DNA of 64,000 bases from Bretschneidera sinensis. Its lineage: Eukaryota; Streptophyta; Magnoliopsida; Brassicales; Akaniaceae. Position numbers and translations under genes: made by a program. Positions within the stretch are counted from its first letter, which is position 1, and the number at the start of each line of letters is the position of its first letter. The notes beneath the pieces are model-generated. The model searched no databases. It was not told the origin of the DNA and worked only from the letters and a program-made list of their open reading frames with translations. This document shows, piece by piece, positions 32,271-44,283 of the stretch. Location of the stretch: positions 67,975,620 to 68,039,619 of the forward strand of contig CM043700.1 in NCBI GenBank assembly GCA_023935145.1, read 5' to 3'.

Positions 32271-35200
32271 GAAACATCTTAAGTTTCCGCTTTCTCGAGA
32301 AAAGAAAACAAAAAGAGGGAAAAGATTATTCTATTAAGAACTAGGATTGACAAAAAGTAAATGAAGTTTACATATGAAACTAGGGTTAACATCTGAAACT
32401 GACAATTGCCTAGAAGTACAGACAGTGTTGAATCCGGAAACTTTTGTTAGTGGGGGTGGCATATACACACATTCATATTATATAACTATGTATAGTAAAT
32501 ATACATATTTAAAAACAAAAGTAATATAAATATTGATGACATTTATTCACAAAACATAGGCACATATTTGTGTATTTCTTAACTCGAATACATGCTTCTT
32601 CTTTTTTATTCAGTTAGAGATCGTCAACATATTTTTTTTCATTAAAAAAACTAACAAAAAATCACTTATATACATATGCTTTGAAGTTTTGTATTTACTT
32701 TGGTGCATAAAATTAAGACCGCAAAGGGGAGCATATTCTCTAGCAGGCACAAACCTGACAACCTCTTCGAAATTGTAAAGAGATACTATAATTTATTGTT
32801 TTTTTTTCTCATTGAGATTATATATAGGAAGTCGTTATCTAAAAGTGGACAACTGACTGTAATAGTTACTCTCATAAAATGATCAAAATGGCTGGCAATC
32901 AAGCTTAAAATTTGAATAGTTGCTTTGGGTTTACCAATGATGGCTCATCTTAATTGATCAATATGGTGGCTCATTTTTTTGAGTTATTATGGTGAAGAGC
33001 AATATATAAATCTAATATCATTCAAGAAAATATAGATATCAAACAATAAAAAAATGGTAGTTAAATATCAATCAATAATAGAAAAAAAGAACTCTCAAGT
33101 ACCAATTTTCATACCTAGTTGAAAGAAAAATAAATTTTCAAATTTCGGAGAGAAAACAAATTCTTAATTTTATCACAGTGAAGAGCAATATGGCAACCTA
33201 ATATCATAAAAAAATGAGAGCTAAATATTAGAAAAATAAAAATGAATTATCAATTATCATACATGGTTGAAAATAAAAAAAAATTCTCAATTATCATAGA
33301 CAAAAAGAATTCTCAATTTTTGGTATAAAAATGATTAAAAAGAAGATAAAAAGAGAAAAAAATTAAATGTAAGAAGTCGATGATTTTATTTTCTACATGC
33401 AATTTTTCATAACTGCTAATATATAAAACATAAATAAAATTTGTTTAAGACCAAATTACTAATTAAAATTTTTTTAATTTTTTTTATGTGTATATAAAAA
33501 AAATGTTGTTACAATTCTTAATTTACTTAATTCAAAAACTTTTACTTAAAAAGCATATGTATGGCATTTTTAGCAAACCTCAGTATACTTGTAGAAATAC
33601 TAGATTCATAAAACTTGAACAATAGTAAAAAAAAATTATTGACTAAGGCTGCCTTTTTATAATTAAGCTTTAGTTGTTTACATAATTCTACCAATGTGGG
33701 ATTAGTTTTATAGATGATTGAGATTCTAGCAATGCCTTGTATAGATGATGTGGGATTAGCCTTGTGCCCTTGTTCACTTCTTGTCAAAGTAAAGATTTGA
33801 GTGATATTTGATGGAGAATTTAATCCCACATCGTGTAGACAAAAGATTGGAAGAGACACACTCACCTCTAAATAAGTGAACCTCCAAATGAAATAACTCA
33901 GGACTTAAACTAAGGGCTTACTTTATATGCTTTATACTGATGATTGATAAGTCAAGTCCAATAGACTAAAACAATCCATTTAAGTCCATTCAACTAAAAT
34001 TAGTTTATTTTTTTAAGTTTAATAATTATTTAAATTAAATTAAATCAATTTGAGAGTGAGAAGTTGAGGGTTTTTTGGCTTAAGGTATAAAGGCAATTAT
34101 ACAAATTAAGTGGAGGCAAATATGTAAATAACTAAAAAATAATTTTATTTTAAAAAATCAAGTGAGGCCTTCATTGTCCTCATATTAGATCCGCTCCGAG
34201 TACAGAGAACCTCAAAGCGGGGTAAATTGAAATAGGTTCAAAAGTTCTCTAATGCATGAGAAAGAACATCATCATTTAAAATAAAAGATCCAGACATCTA
34301 CAACATCAATTAGAATAAAAGATCCAGACATCTAGTTTGCTTATTTAAACTATCTAGTGACTCTAAATTCAATCATCTTGAGGACCAGCAACACAAACCC
34401 GGCAATGTAGAACAAGTAGGAAGAAAAGAATAATAAAGAATAAAGAGGCCTTTTACTGAAGAATCATAGACATGACATATCCCAATTTTGTATTATTCAT
34501 CAATGATTTCGTTGAGTTCCAAAACTCAAGTGGGTGCTCCCAAAATACAATTAGGAAAGAAAACAAAACAAATCCCTAATCAATGTAGTGTACACCTTTA
34601 GTTTGGACAAAAATATCTTTACCTAATAAGTAAAAACTATTTCTAAATTAAATATTTTTCTTTCTTTTCTTCGTAACTAAGATTTAGTCTTACTCTATAT
34701 GCAAACATACCACCACAAATTATTACTTAAGTAAATCCATTAAATTCACCTTTTCTTTGCATCATAGAATTAGATTTCAGTTTTATTTTATATGAAATCA
34801 TTATAAAAATACCCACTACTCTATGTAAACAAAATTTTTCACAAGCAATTCATTACTATATAATTGAACTCATTATATTGACCCAAAAAAAAATGTTTGA
34901 CAAGAATTAAATTAGAGTATTTTTATTTATTTAAATATTTGATTAAATTTTGTTCGCATTAAAGAATTAATTTGTACATTAGATTTTGTTTACACTAGAA
35001 AAACGTTGATGTTTAATAATACTATAAATTTTAGAGACTGCATTTTGACTATTTCTTACCAAAATAATATTGTAGCATTCTCTACATTTTTTTTCCTTTC
35101 ACATACAGAAATAATAATAAAAAATTTAGTCACATGTAATACTTATTCACAATGCAAGTAAAACAATATATCATATATAATCTATATTATATATTATTAT

Positions 35201-35308
35201 AATATACAAATATGCTGAAAAATATTCGTTAGATAAAAATAACCTTATCTCATAAATATTTATTATATTAAATATATTTTTATTTTTCTCATAAAATTAG
35301 GATATAGT
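32271..35308. other. AT-rich spacer without gene
   Basis: No coding region, RNA gene or terminal repeat that I can support. It contains a diverged direct duplication (32993-33280), short inverted tgtgggatta/taatcccaca motifs (33693-33834) and a 21-bp direct repeat aataaaagatccagacatcta at 34280-34300 and 34314-34334. It may be very old transposon sequence. Confidence 0.6.
32993..33280. repeat. Diverged direct duplication, about 140 bp
   Basis: Two segments share, in order, gtgaagagcaatat, ctaatatcat, aaaaaatg, gctaaatat-like and atcatac-tggttgaaa blocks, starting near 32993 and 33177. Copies differ by substitutions and indels. It lies in the AT-rich spacer with no gene nearby. Confidence 0.55.
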
Positions 35309-36513
35309 TGTAATATCCGTGTTCTTAAAGTAATGGTAAAGAAGTAATTTGATAGATATTACATGAAATTAAAATTATATATATATATATGAAAGATTTA
35401 CTATTGATTTAAAAAAAAATTGAAAGGGGGTAAGGATGTTCACGCTCATGTGAACTTCTGAAAAGTTTAATTATAAATTGATTAGAATAATATTAAAAAA
35501 ACATACTTTATTCTTTGGAGCCATTATAGGCTTCAGATCAGACCACATTTTTTCTTCTTCTGTTCTTCAATTCTATTTCCCCTTAGCAAAGGTTCATACA
35601 TAAATTTCTCCAATAATTTAAAATTTTCAGTTATTCGACTTCAATAACAAGATTTCATCATATTGAGGTAAAGTTTCAATAAGACTCGTAACTAAATAAT
35701 TATATTGTTTGAATTAAATTATGAAATAGTAAGATTTATAAAAGTTTATGATTAGATGTTGGTGATCAGCAATCTTAAGAAGGTAGCAGGAAAGGCAAGG
35801 AAGTGATCCACATATAGCTTTAAGTGCTACATGCTGAGTTGATTTACTTGTAATAATTGAGACCAATAAAAATATGAATTTATGATATTTGAATAAATTG
35901 TTGAATTATAATGATTTAATGATGTATTTTTCTGTTATGTATGATAATTGATTGATTTATTGATTAGGGATTTAATAGTGTGTTGAATATTAATTATATA
36001 AGAAATTATAATTTAAAAAGGGATGGATTAATGAAAAATATGTTGAGAAGTTATATGAAATTTCTGAAAATATGATTGAAAAATTGATATGATATATGAG
36101 GAGACAATTTAATAAATTTAATAAAAATAATAATTTTGAGAAAAAGCTAGATAGTTGAATTGAATGCTTTGATGTATGTTTGCTTGCATGTTAGTGCTTA
36201 TATGCATAAAAGGGAAGACCAAGAAGGCAACTGATCTGGCTAAGAAGACCAGGAAGGTAGCTGGTTGGCTGAAACATGTCGACATATGGGAAGACGTTCC
36301 CAAATGATAATATGAAAAAATCTGATGAAAAATGGAGAAAGAAAATTTAAATTCATGCATTAAATTTGTTTTAAATATTTATTATTAATGCCTGAGATGC
36401 TAAAGAATCAATTTTGAGTATTGAATGAGTGATAGATAGATAAGTCTTATAATGAGACAATTTTTATGTTAGATAAATAAAAAAAGTATGACATAATAAA
36501 GAATTGTATTACT
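35309..36513 (+). repeat. Chromovirus (Tekay-like) LTR, left part, cut by SIRE insertion
   Basis: It starts TGTAATATCC and matches the start of the LTR at 13154 (shared ggtaaagaagtaattt at about 35335). A later block, ggcaaggaagtgatccac and agctttaagtgctac (about 35790-35830), matches 13880-13915. The cgacat-gggaagacgttccca and ttcatgcatt blocks also match, in the same order. The middle is diverged. It is broken at 36513 by the SIRE element; the rest would lie beyond the window. It is a second, older family member. Confidence 0.8.
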
Positions 36514-36832
36514 TGTTGACCCATATTTGATTTTAATAATGACAAAACACTACGCTAATTGCACTAACAATTTTATCTAAGTATTTAAGCGGCAAAAGCA
36601 TTCAGCATAGAAACAAAGATACAAGAACTCAACTCGATTCAAACACCCAAACAAAGACAAAAGATCTAGAATAAACATTAAGGTAATTGAAACAATTGTA
36701 AATCTCTTACATTCAATTAAATAGCTTGATCCGTGACTCAATTTATAGAAGACTTTGACAAAACCAAAATACAAAAAGTTTCTAAGTCAAAAACAGTTTT
36801 AAACACATGAAAAACTAGGTTGAAGGACAACC

Positions 36833-37000
36833 CAGTCGACTGGGATATGGGACAGAAGGTTCTCAGTCGACTGGTGTTGAAGATCCAGTCGATTGGTACC
36901 TAGGACAAAAAGTTTCCAGTTGACTGGTACTCTCCCACAGCCTAAAAAGTGAAGTTTCTCACTTGACCCAGTCGACTGGTTTAAGGACCCAGTCGACTGG
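36833..37000. repeat. Array of six CCAGTCGACTGG-type palindromes in SIRE LTR
   Basis: Palindrome copies lie at 36833-36846 (cccagtcgactggg, perfect 14 bp), 36866-36875 core, 36887-36898 (one change), 36918-36929 (one change), 36968-36979 and 36989-37000 (both perfect). Spacing varies from 10 to 40 bases. Each contains a SalI-type gtcgac core when unmutated. The position is about 100-270 bases upstream of the TATA-like box. Confidence 0.95.
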
Positions 37001-37361
37001 TAATTCGAAAAATATAACTGTTTGAGACGCGAGACTTGAGCATTTAATGCCCCAAACCTACCAAGTTAGTGTCAAACGGACATATTAATTCAAGGCTATA
37101 TAAACTCACTTCAATGAGCATTTAAAAGAAGAAGAGAACACATTCAATTCACAAGGAAGGTCATTAATTCTCAAAAGCTTTGAAATACTTATTGTTGAGC
37201 CATTCTTCAAGCTTGTTCTTGAAAGAGAGATATTATTCATTTGTAAAAGCACTTATTGCTATCTCTTTACCATTTACTTTACAGTAAATCTCATTTATTG
37301 TAAAGGGTAAAGAGTTGTAATAACTCTTAGAGCGTTTAGGATTAAACACTTCTTTGTAACT

Positions 37362-37460
37362 TTCATGAGGAAGAGATTAGCTTTCGTGAGGAAGAGATTA
37401 GCTTTCATGAGGAAGGGATTAGCTTCCATAAGGAAAGGATTAGCTTCCGTAAGGAAGGGA
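37362..37460. repeat. Short tandem repeat in SIRE LTR, about 24-bp units
   Basis: Five units of the type cttcatgaggaagagattag follow each other, the later ones reading cttccgtaaggaaggg. It lies downstream of the TATA-like box, so it would be part of the transcribed leader. Confidence 0.85.
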
Positions 37461-37752
37461 TTGGTTGTAAGGTTTTCGCAACACCCGTGAAGTTGCACGA
37501 CTAAAGTTTTAGTGAATTGCTTCAAGGAGGTTCCTTTAAGAAAGTGAACGTAGGGTCGGAAGGATTCCGATATTGCCGAACCACTATAAATGGAGTTTGT
37601 ACTTTCTCTTCCTTTGAACTCCTTTACTTTCAAGTATATTATTTGATTGTGTGTATTGTGTATTTAACTGTTTAAAAACTTACACGTTTAATTAGAAAAT
37701 TTTTTTAAAACCAAATTCACCCCCTTCTTGGGTTTGAACCTCGGTTTACAAT

Positions 37753-37764
37753 TGGTATCAGAGC
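37753..37764 (+). promoter_or_regulatory. Primer-binding site, initiator tRNA-Met type (SIRE)
   Basis: tggtatcagagc lies two bases after the LTR end at 37750, the standard spacing and sequence for copia elements. Confidence 0.9.
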
Positions 37765-37805
37765 CTCGTACTCAATTTCAGACTTAAAATCCTTGAGTTT
37801 ATCCG

Positions 37806-39160
37806 ATGGCATCTAGTAGCTGTACTAAAGGGCATTCCTATATTGAACCTCCCTTGTTTAATGGCTCCAACTATAACTATTAGAAAAATATAATGAAAAT
37901 CTTTGTCGAATGACAAGATTACAATCTATGGAGGGTCATTGAAAAGAGACCTAGAATTCCTACAAAAGAAATAATCATTAGAGAAATAAGTCATATATTG
38001 CCTAAACTCAAAACAGAGTTTAATTGAGAGGATTGTAGAATGATGTCTCTCAATAGTATAGCAACTAGCATATTACATTGTGTTATAGATATTACTGAAT
38101 TAAATAAAATTTCTGCATGTATTTCAGCTAAAGAAATTTGGGACAAATTACAAGTTACATATGAAGGAACTAGCGAAGTTAAAAAATCAATAATCTATAT
38201 GCTAGTATCCGAGTATGAATCTTTCAAAATGTCTCCAAATGAAACTATTTCTCAAATGCTCTCACATTTTACTGCCATTGTTAACGATCTAAAGCTTCTT
38301 GGTAGGAACATAGAAAAATTTGAACTAACAAGGAAGATGGCTATCACGGAGGCCAAAGATCTCGACAAATTGATGTTGAAACACTTCTCGGTTCACTATT
38401 GACATACAAGATGGAGGAAATGAATCTCATTGTCAATGATGATGAGAAGAAGAAAAAGGTGATTGCTCTCAAGGCCTCTATGAGCAACAAAGAGGAAGAA
38501 ACGGAAGAAGAGGTAGAGATAAGCGAAGAGGATGGCGAGATGGCTCTAATCATCAAAAGATTTCACAAGTTCTTGAAAAAGAGAAAGAAACCTTACACAA
38601 GGGTGTCCACTCTAAAAAGGGAACCTCTTGTTTGTTACGGTTGCAAAAAGCCCAATCATGTCAAAGCCGATTGTACAATAGGAAGCAAACCATATAAGAG
38701 CTTCAAAAAGAAATCTATGATTGCAACCACTTGGAGTGATGGCGAAGAAGAAGAATCCTCAGACAATGAGATCAGATACGAGGAGATTACTAACCTATGT
38801 CTAATGGCAATCGATGACGAAAATGAGGTATCAAATTATTCCCCTTCTAATAATAACATTGTTAATAGTAGTGAAGAACTAATTGATGTTATAAATAAAA
38901 TGCACGAAGAATTTAAGAAATTCGATTCCAAGAATACCACCCTAAAAAAGGAAGTCGTATCTCTCTCTAAAGAGATGGAAGGCTTAAAGGAAGAAAAAAA
39001 AAACTATCTTCCGTGCTTTATGATTCTTCACAAGATTTTCTAAAAAATGAAAATGAAAATTTAAAGAAGAAAACAATGGATTTGAATAGCACTATATCTA
39101 GACTTATGCTTGGAAAAGAAAAGCTAGATGAAGTGCTATCTTGCCAAAGATTAAGTTAAG
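37806..39160 (+). pseudogene. SIRE gag, broken
   Basis: ATG at 37806 opens MASSSCTKGHSYIEPPLFNG, typical of SIRE gag. The UBN2-like gag domain follows: ISAKEIWDKLQVTYEGTSEVK and SQMLSHFTAIVNDLKLLG. A frameshift near 38370 separates this from the frame at 38399-39043 with a CCHC knuckle CYGCKKPNHVKADC (about 38635-38676). An acidic stretch (DGEEEESSDNE) and a probable coiled coil end the frame. Stops at about 37881 and 37911 break the N-terminus. Confidence 0.85.
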
Positions 39161-39341
39161 GAAAATCCCGGTTGGGTTATTCTCCATTAGGTAATCAAAA
39201 ATCAAAAGAGATCTTATTCATGAAAGCAATATGTGTGAATGAAGCCTCTTCTTCCAAGGCCACTAGCAAAGTCAAAAGTACTCCTTCAATATATGCTAGT
39301 AGGTATAAAATGTAAATTTAAATTCTAATGCATAAACTAGA

Positions 39342-39797
39342 ATGAAACATCCCAGAAATACTCATGCATATATGTATGCTCACTCAAGAAATACAAATGC
39401 TAGGAATAATCATTCAAGGAATGCATATACTAGAAATACAAATCCTAGGAATAACCATCATGTGTATTCTAGAAATAATATGTATGTTCACACCACAAGG
39501 GCACATCCTAGGAGCTACCATCATACAATTCCTAGTAATAAAATGCATCATAGAAACATGTATACTAGGAATGCTTATCCAAGGAACTATAGACATGCAC
39601 AATTAAGAAATCCTAGAAATTTCAATAACTATTATTCTAGGATTATACATCATCAACATGTCTATAATTATAAAGCACATTATAATGTTAAGAAGGTATG
39701 GGTCCCCAAAAGAACCGTATTTTCTAGGACTAACCCCAAAGGACCCAAGAAATTTTGGGTACCTAAGAGTGCAATTGTATATCCTTGTGTAATATAG
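39342..39797 (+). pseudogene. SIRE gag-protease linker, Asn/Arg/His repeat segment
   Basis: An open stretch of about 150 codons is dominated by imperfect repeats of the type (Y/N)-x-R-N-x, for example SRNTNARNNHSRNAYTRN. It ends in KKVWVPKRTVFSRTN and KKFWVPKSAIV, the conserved SIRE segment just before protease. At the DNA level it is a degenerate array of aggaat/agaaat words. A stop separates it from the protease. Confidence 0.75.
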
Positions 39798-39819
39798 ATA
39801 TGTCTCCACACCAAGGAAA

Positions 39820-40131
39820 AAGGTAACTATTGGTACCTTGATAGTGGATGCTCAAAGCATATGACCGGTGATCAAAGCATATTCAAATAACTAACTCTAA
39901 GGGATAGTAGACATGTCACCATTGGAGATAACACAAAGATAAAGATCATCAGGCATGGAAAAGTTGGTAAAGATTTCTCAACCATTGCTCATGTATTATA
40001 TATGTAAGGCCTTAAGCCAAATTTGCTTAGTATAAGTCAACTATGTGACAGAGGCAACAAAGTCATATTTGAAACCACTCATTGTCTAGTTATAGACATC
40101 AAGAGTAACAAGATCAAGTTTGTTGGGCATA
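39820..40131 (+). pseudogene. SIRE protease, left part (cut by Athila A)
   Basis: YWYLDSGCSKHMTGD with an intact DSG catalytic site starts near 39830. IGDNTKIKI and LKPNLLSISQLCDRGNKVIF follow, as in copia proteases. Stops at about 39888 and 40003. The frame is cut at 40131 by the Athila element and resumes after 58295. The last five bases (gcata) are the target duplication. Confidence 0.85.
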
Positions 40132-41555
40132 TGATGAGAGCTATAAAATGCATCTTAATAGTACTTAATTGTTAGCATTTTAGAGTTGATCTAGGTTTTA
40201 ATTGCACTTTTATATGTTAACAACTCTAAAGTGTCATCGTTGGATCACTAATTTGTTTTGATGCATTTTCAGGTATTTTGAGTCTTAAAGAGATGGAAAA
40301 GCTATTGTTGAATGAAGCACAAAGATTCCATGTATACCGGAGCAAAAGAGTGCTTTCAAAAAGGCTAAACAAAGAGATCCAAGCATGTGCACCGCGCCCT
40401 AGAACCAGCTGGGCCTCACCCTACAGAATAGAGGCCAAAGCAAGCAAAGAAGGCCATCAGGTCAGGGTGCGGCTTGGACCAAGGGGCGCCCCGCCTTGAG
40501 GTGATAGGTGCTCCCTGGATTAATCTAGGGTGCGCCCTGAAGGGCTGAGGTGCACCCTAGATGGAGCTACGCCGCACATTCCAGTAAGTTCACAAAGCTG
40601 GCCTAAAACCAAGCCTAGGAGCGAGAAAATCCAAGCCTTGGCGCGCACACGAACTTTGTTCTCCGAGTTATGATGTAATTAAGTCTTTAATGATTGTTTA
40701 AAACCCTAAAACACCCTTAGACTCTTTTATTATAAATAGATCACTTAGGGTTTGATATTAGAAAAAGATTAAGCCTAGAAAACTCAAGGAAGTAGCTGAT
40801 TCTCCTCCATCAAAGTGTTCAACCATTAGCCCCATGGCCAACTAATCTCCAAGCAAGGCGAAGAGATGAATCCCTAGGTGTAGTTGTTTTTACTTTCTAG
40901 TCTTAGTTCGGTTGTAAAGATTTAATGTTAAAACATTGTTTATGATTTATTCTTTGATCAAACAAGAAGAATTAGGGTTCATATGACAGCTGCACTTTTT
41001 ATTCTTCTTATCTTAGATTTTTTTAATCCGGTGATTGCATGCTTCTTCTCCATATAAGTCTAGTCTTACTCTTCTTATATCAAGTTGTTCAGGTGTGATT
41101 GAGTTCGGTAGATTTCTCTTTTAGGGTTGTCCATTACTGCGATATTATCATGGTGATATATTGTCGTTTCTTGATAACTCTATAAGATATGTCATGTGTG
41201 CTTGAATCGAAATCAATGAGTATTTCATAAGCAATTACTTTAGGGTTTATATTTGTGCTTAATTGAATATTACCGATTGCCTGTTTGGGATGTGAAACTT
41301 GTAATCGAGATAAAAACAACTGAATCTTGACTAGGATAAGGCAACGAACTTAGGGAGGATTCCCAGACCCTTGTTACTTCTCCATAATATATTCACATGA
41401 CTATTTACACAATTACTATCAAAACTCAAATTCTTTCATTTAATCTTTACCGTTCGTGTTTAGGTTTACCTTCTCTTGTAGTTAACTTGTTTCGCTGTGG
41501 AATCAACACCCCAAAGCTGTGCTACAACTACCGCGTTACTCTTTGGGCGTAATCA
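40132..41555 (+). repeat. Athila A 5' LTR
   Basis: It is 1424 bp. A TATA-like attataaataga lies at 40730-40740. The GC-rich block at about 40390-40580 (gggtgcgccctg and relatives) sits in an otherwise AT-rich LTR. It is uninterrupted and was used to reconstruct the limits of the split 3' LTR. Confidence 0.92.
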
Positions 41556-41560
41556 AATTT

Positions 41561-41578
41561 TGGCGCCGTTCCCGGGGA
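41561..41578 (+). promoter_or_regulatory. Primer-binding site, Asp-tRNA type (Athila A)
   Basis: tggcgccgttcccgggga follows the LTR after five bases. Athila-lineage elements use this TGGCGCCGTTGCCGGGGA-type site. Confidence 0.88.
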
Positions 41579-41771
41579 AATGTGCTTTAAGTACAAAGAA
41601 GATTGTCAACTCTAAGACGAAACGGTAATATTGTTCCTTTATTTAAGTTTTTGATTTTCTGATTTTATTTGTTCTGTTTTATTTATTTTATTTTTAACTC
41701 ATTTCTTTTCTTTAAGTTTTGATTTTTTGATTTCATTTATTATTTATTTATTCTGTTTATTCTATTAATAT

Positions 41772-43430
41772 GGCTGAAAACCCTAATGAGAATGTTGCTA
41801 GGACACTTAAAGATTATTTACATCCTAGCTGAACAGCCACCCCATCTTGTATCATGTTCCCCCTAATGTTCAACAACTTGATTTCAAACCGGGAATGATC
41901 CAATTGCTACCAACCTTCCATGGGTTTGAGAATGAAAACCCCAATATCCACATTAGGGAATTTGAGGAAGTAGTAGCAACCTTTCAAGGTAGGGCTGATA
42001 TGGTAGACACCGTCAAACTTCGGTTTTTCCCCTTTTCACTTAAGGAAAAACCCAAGGCTTGGCTGTACTCGTTAAGGCCTAGGTCCATAGGTAGTTGGGA
42101 TGAGATGACATGAGTTTTCTTCCAAAAACACTTCCCAACCCATAAGACCAATAACCTCAAGAAACAAATCTCAAACTTTGCACAAAAAAAGAGCGAAACC
42201 TTATATCAAGTTTGAGAATGTTTCAAGGACCTGTTGAATTCTTGTCCACACTATGGGTATGAGAGTTGGCGGGTAGTTAGCTATTTCTATGATGGACTCC
42301 TAAGTAGGGAAAGGCAGTTCATAGAAATGATGTGCAATGGGGATTTTCTTCAAAAAGATCCCGACCAAGCCATAGATTTCCTAGATGACCTATCAGAAAA
42401 ATCCTACACTTGGACAGGACCAAATGCTATGGAAAGCACTAGGAGAAATCAACCCGCTGGGATTTATCAACTTAAGGAAGAGGATAACCTTAAAGCCTGT
42501 TTAGAGGCCCTAACTAAGGAAATTGTAGCCTTAAAAACCAGAAATACTAGAGCCCCTGAACCGATTGTTAGGTCAGAATCCCACGAGCCTTGTTTCATGT
42601 GTAATGGGGTAGATCATTTACCTAAGGATTGTCCAGTTTATTTTGAGATGAAGGAAGAATGTAATGCTGTAGGTATACCCTTTGGGAAACTAGACTCACC
42701 CTACTCTAACACTTACAATCTTGGTTGAAAGAATCACCCTAATTTTAGTTGGAGATCCGATATGTAACCTCCTGCCCAATCTAGTACCCAATGGCAACCG
42801 GAAACAACTTCATTTAATGTACCTCAACAGTTTTTACCTTTGGAAGATATGTTTAAATCATTTATGCAGGTACATGCCAAGAGTGTGGAAGAGCAGGGCA
42901 AAATAAAATCAACAGTTGTTAGAGGAGCAACAAACGATCAAAGAGGAACAAAAGGTAATAAAGAGTCAACTCACCAAGTTGACTAGCTTCTTGACAATTC
43001 AAGAACAAGGTCGCTTTCCTTCACAACCACAACCTAATCCAAGGGGACAACATATGGCACAAACCTCCAGACTTGAAAATCAAAATGTTAGAGTGGTTAA
43101 TGCCATAATCACCCGCAGCAGTAAGAAAATTGATGGGTCCACTCTACCATCAAACTTGAGCAATAAGAATAAAGCCCCTAAGGAACAAGAGGCCCATGAT
43201 GATTATTCTCCACTGGTGCCTTACTCTCAAGCACTCCTTAAACCTAAGGAGATAAATTCAGCACTAAAAGGTGAGATTCTTGAACAACTTCAGCATGTTA
43301 AAATTAATCTCCCTCTTCTTCATGTTATAAAACAGATTCCCAACTATGCTAAAGTCATTAAGGATCTATGCACACTCAAGAAGAGCCAAAATGTGAAGAA
43401 GATGACATTCTTAATGGAGTAAGCAAGTGC
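41772..43430 (+). pseudogene. Athila A gag, broken
   Basis: ATG at 41772 opens MAENPNENVARTLKDYLHP. A stop (about 41829) and a one-base shift near 41856 precede the gag domain: FKPGMIQLLPTFHGFENENP, HIREFEEVVATFQ, VKLRFFPFSLKEKPKAWLY and CNGDFLQKDPDQAIDFLDDL. The CCHC knuckle is CFMCNGVDHLPKDC (about 42592-42633). Stops at about 42112, 42214 and 42726 are expected Arg, Trp or Gln positions. The end is LTSFLTIQEQGRFPSQPQ. Confidence 0.87.
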
Positions 43431-44170
43431 AGTAATTGATAGCAAGACATCGCCCAAATATAAAGATCCGGGCTATCCAACGGTAGCTTGCCAAATTAGA
43501 AACAAATCTTGTGGCCAAGCATTGCTAGATTTGGGTGCTAGTGTGAACCTTATGCCATACTCCATGTACTTGCATTTCGGTCTAGGTGAGATCAAACCAA
43601 CCTCCGTGGTACTTCAATTATCGGATAGATCGGTAAGAAAACCAAGAGGTATTATAGAAGATGTTTTGTTGCAAATTGATAATTTCTACTATCTTGTTGA
43701 TTTTTTGGTTTTAGATACTGTTTCTACTGTAAACACGGAGTCAAAAATTCCCTTGATACTTGGAAAACCATTCCTTGCCACTGCCAATGCCCTCATTAAT
43801 TGTAGGAATGGCCTAATGACATTATCATTTGGAAATAAAACTCTAAAGGTAAATATTTTTTGAGTCTCATGGCAGCTACATGAAGAGGATGAGTACATCA
43901 AAGATAATTCTAACTCTTCAGAATTCAATCCTAATAATTTTGAGTTTAATGATTCTTCAATTTATTCTCATGCCATTAATGTTATTAATGTTTTGGATAA
44001 GCCACAGGAATTTATTAAGAAATCTTGGCAACCATGTTTTGAGGAGTTGCTTGAGAGAAGTCACATGGATGTGGGAATCAAATACCCTACTGCTGACAGT
44101 AAATGGGCATCGCCAAAAACACTTGAGCCACATGTGATGGATTTTAAGTATTCATTGCCAAAAGACTAGC
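43431..44170 (+). pseudogene. Athila A protease and linker, then abrupt loss of pol
   Basis: The protease frame reads YPTVACQIRNKSCGQALLDL then LGASVNLMPYSMYLHFGLGE, with the Asp of LDLGAS as the catalytic residue. ESKIPLILGKPFLATANALI completes the domain. The linker region (FEELLERSHMDVGIKYP, SPKTLEPHVMDFKYSLPKD) ends near 44168. RT should begin here, but the next recognisable sequence is the conserved post-pol motif at 44244. So RT, RNase H and integrase are deleted. Confidence 0.85.
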
Positions 44171-44243
44171 ACTGAGGCCACTAAGTATGGAGCTTCATCT
44201 TCAACACCACAATGAGGCCAACAGTGAGAGTGGTGCAGTGTCT

Positions 44244-44283
44244 GGCTGAAGACGTAAAACTTAGCGCTCATGGGAGGCAACCC
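44244..44283 (+). other. Conserved Athila post-pol motif (A)
   Basis: gctgaagacgtaaaacttag then cgctcatgggaggcaaccc. The same motif lies on the minus strand in B (49181-49220) and C (54671-54708). I know a similar sequence downstream of pol in Athila-lineage elements, so it marks the pol / 3'-region junction. Confidence 0.75.

Larger units (their letters stand above)
36514..37750 (+). repeat. SIRE 5' LTR
   Basis: It is 1237 bp, TGTTGACCC...GGTTTACA. A TATA-like ctatataaac lies at 37097-37105. It contains the palindrome array at 36833-37000 and four to five gcttycrtgaggaagggatta-like repeats at 37362-37460. The boundary is set by the primer site that follows. Confidence 0.88.

Noticed and set aside
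36833..37000. CRISPR-like spaced palindromic repeats
   Set aside because: Repeats are 12-14 bp, irregularly spaced, inside a plant SIRE LTR, and there are no cas genes.
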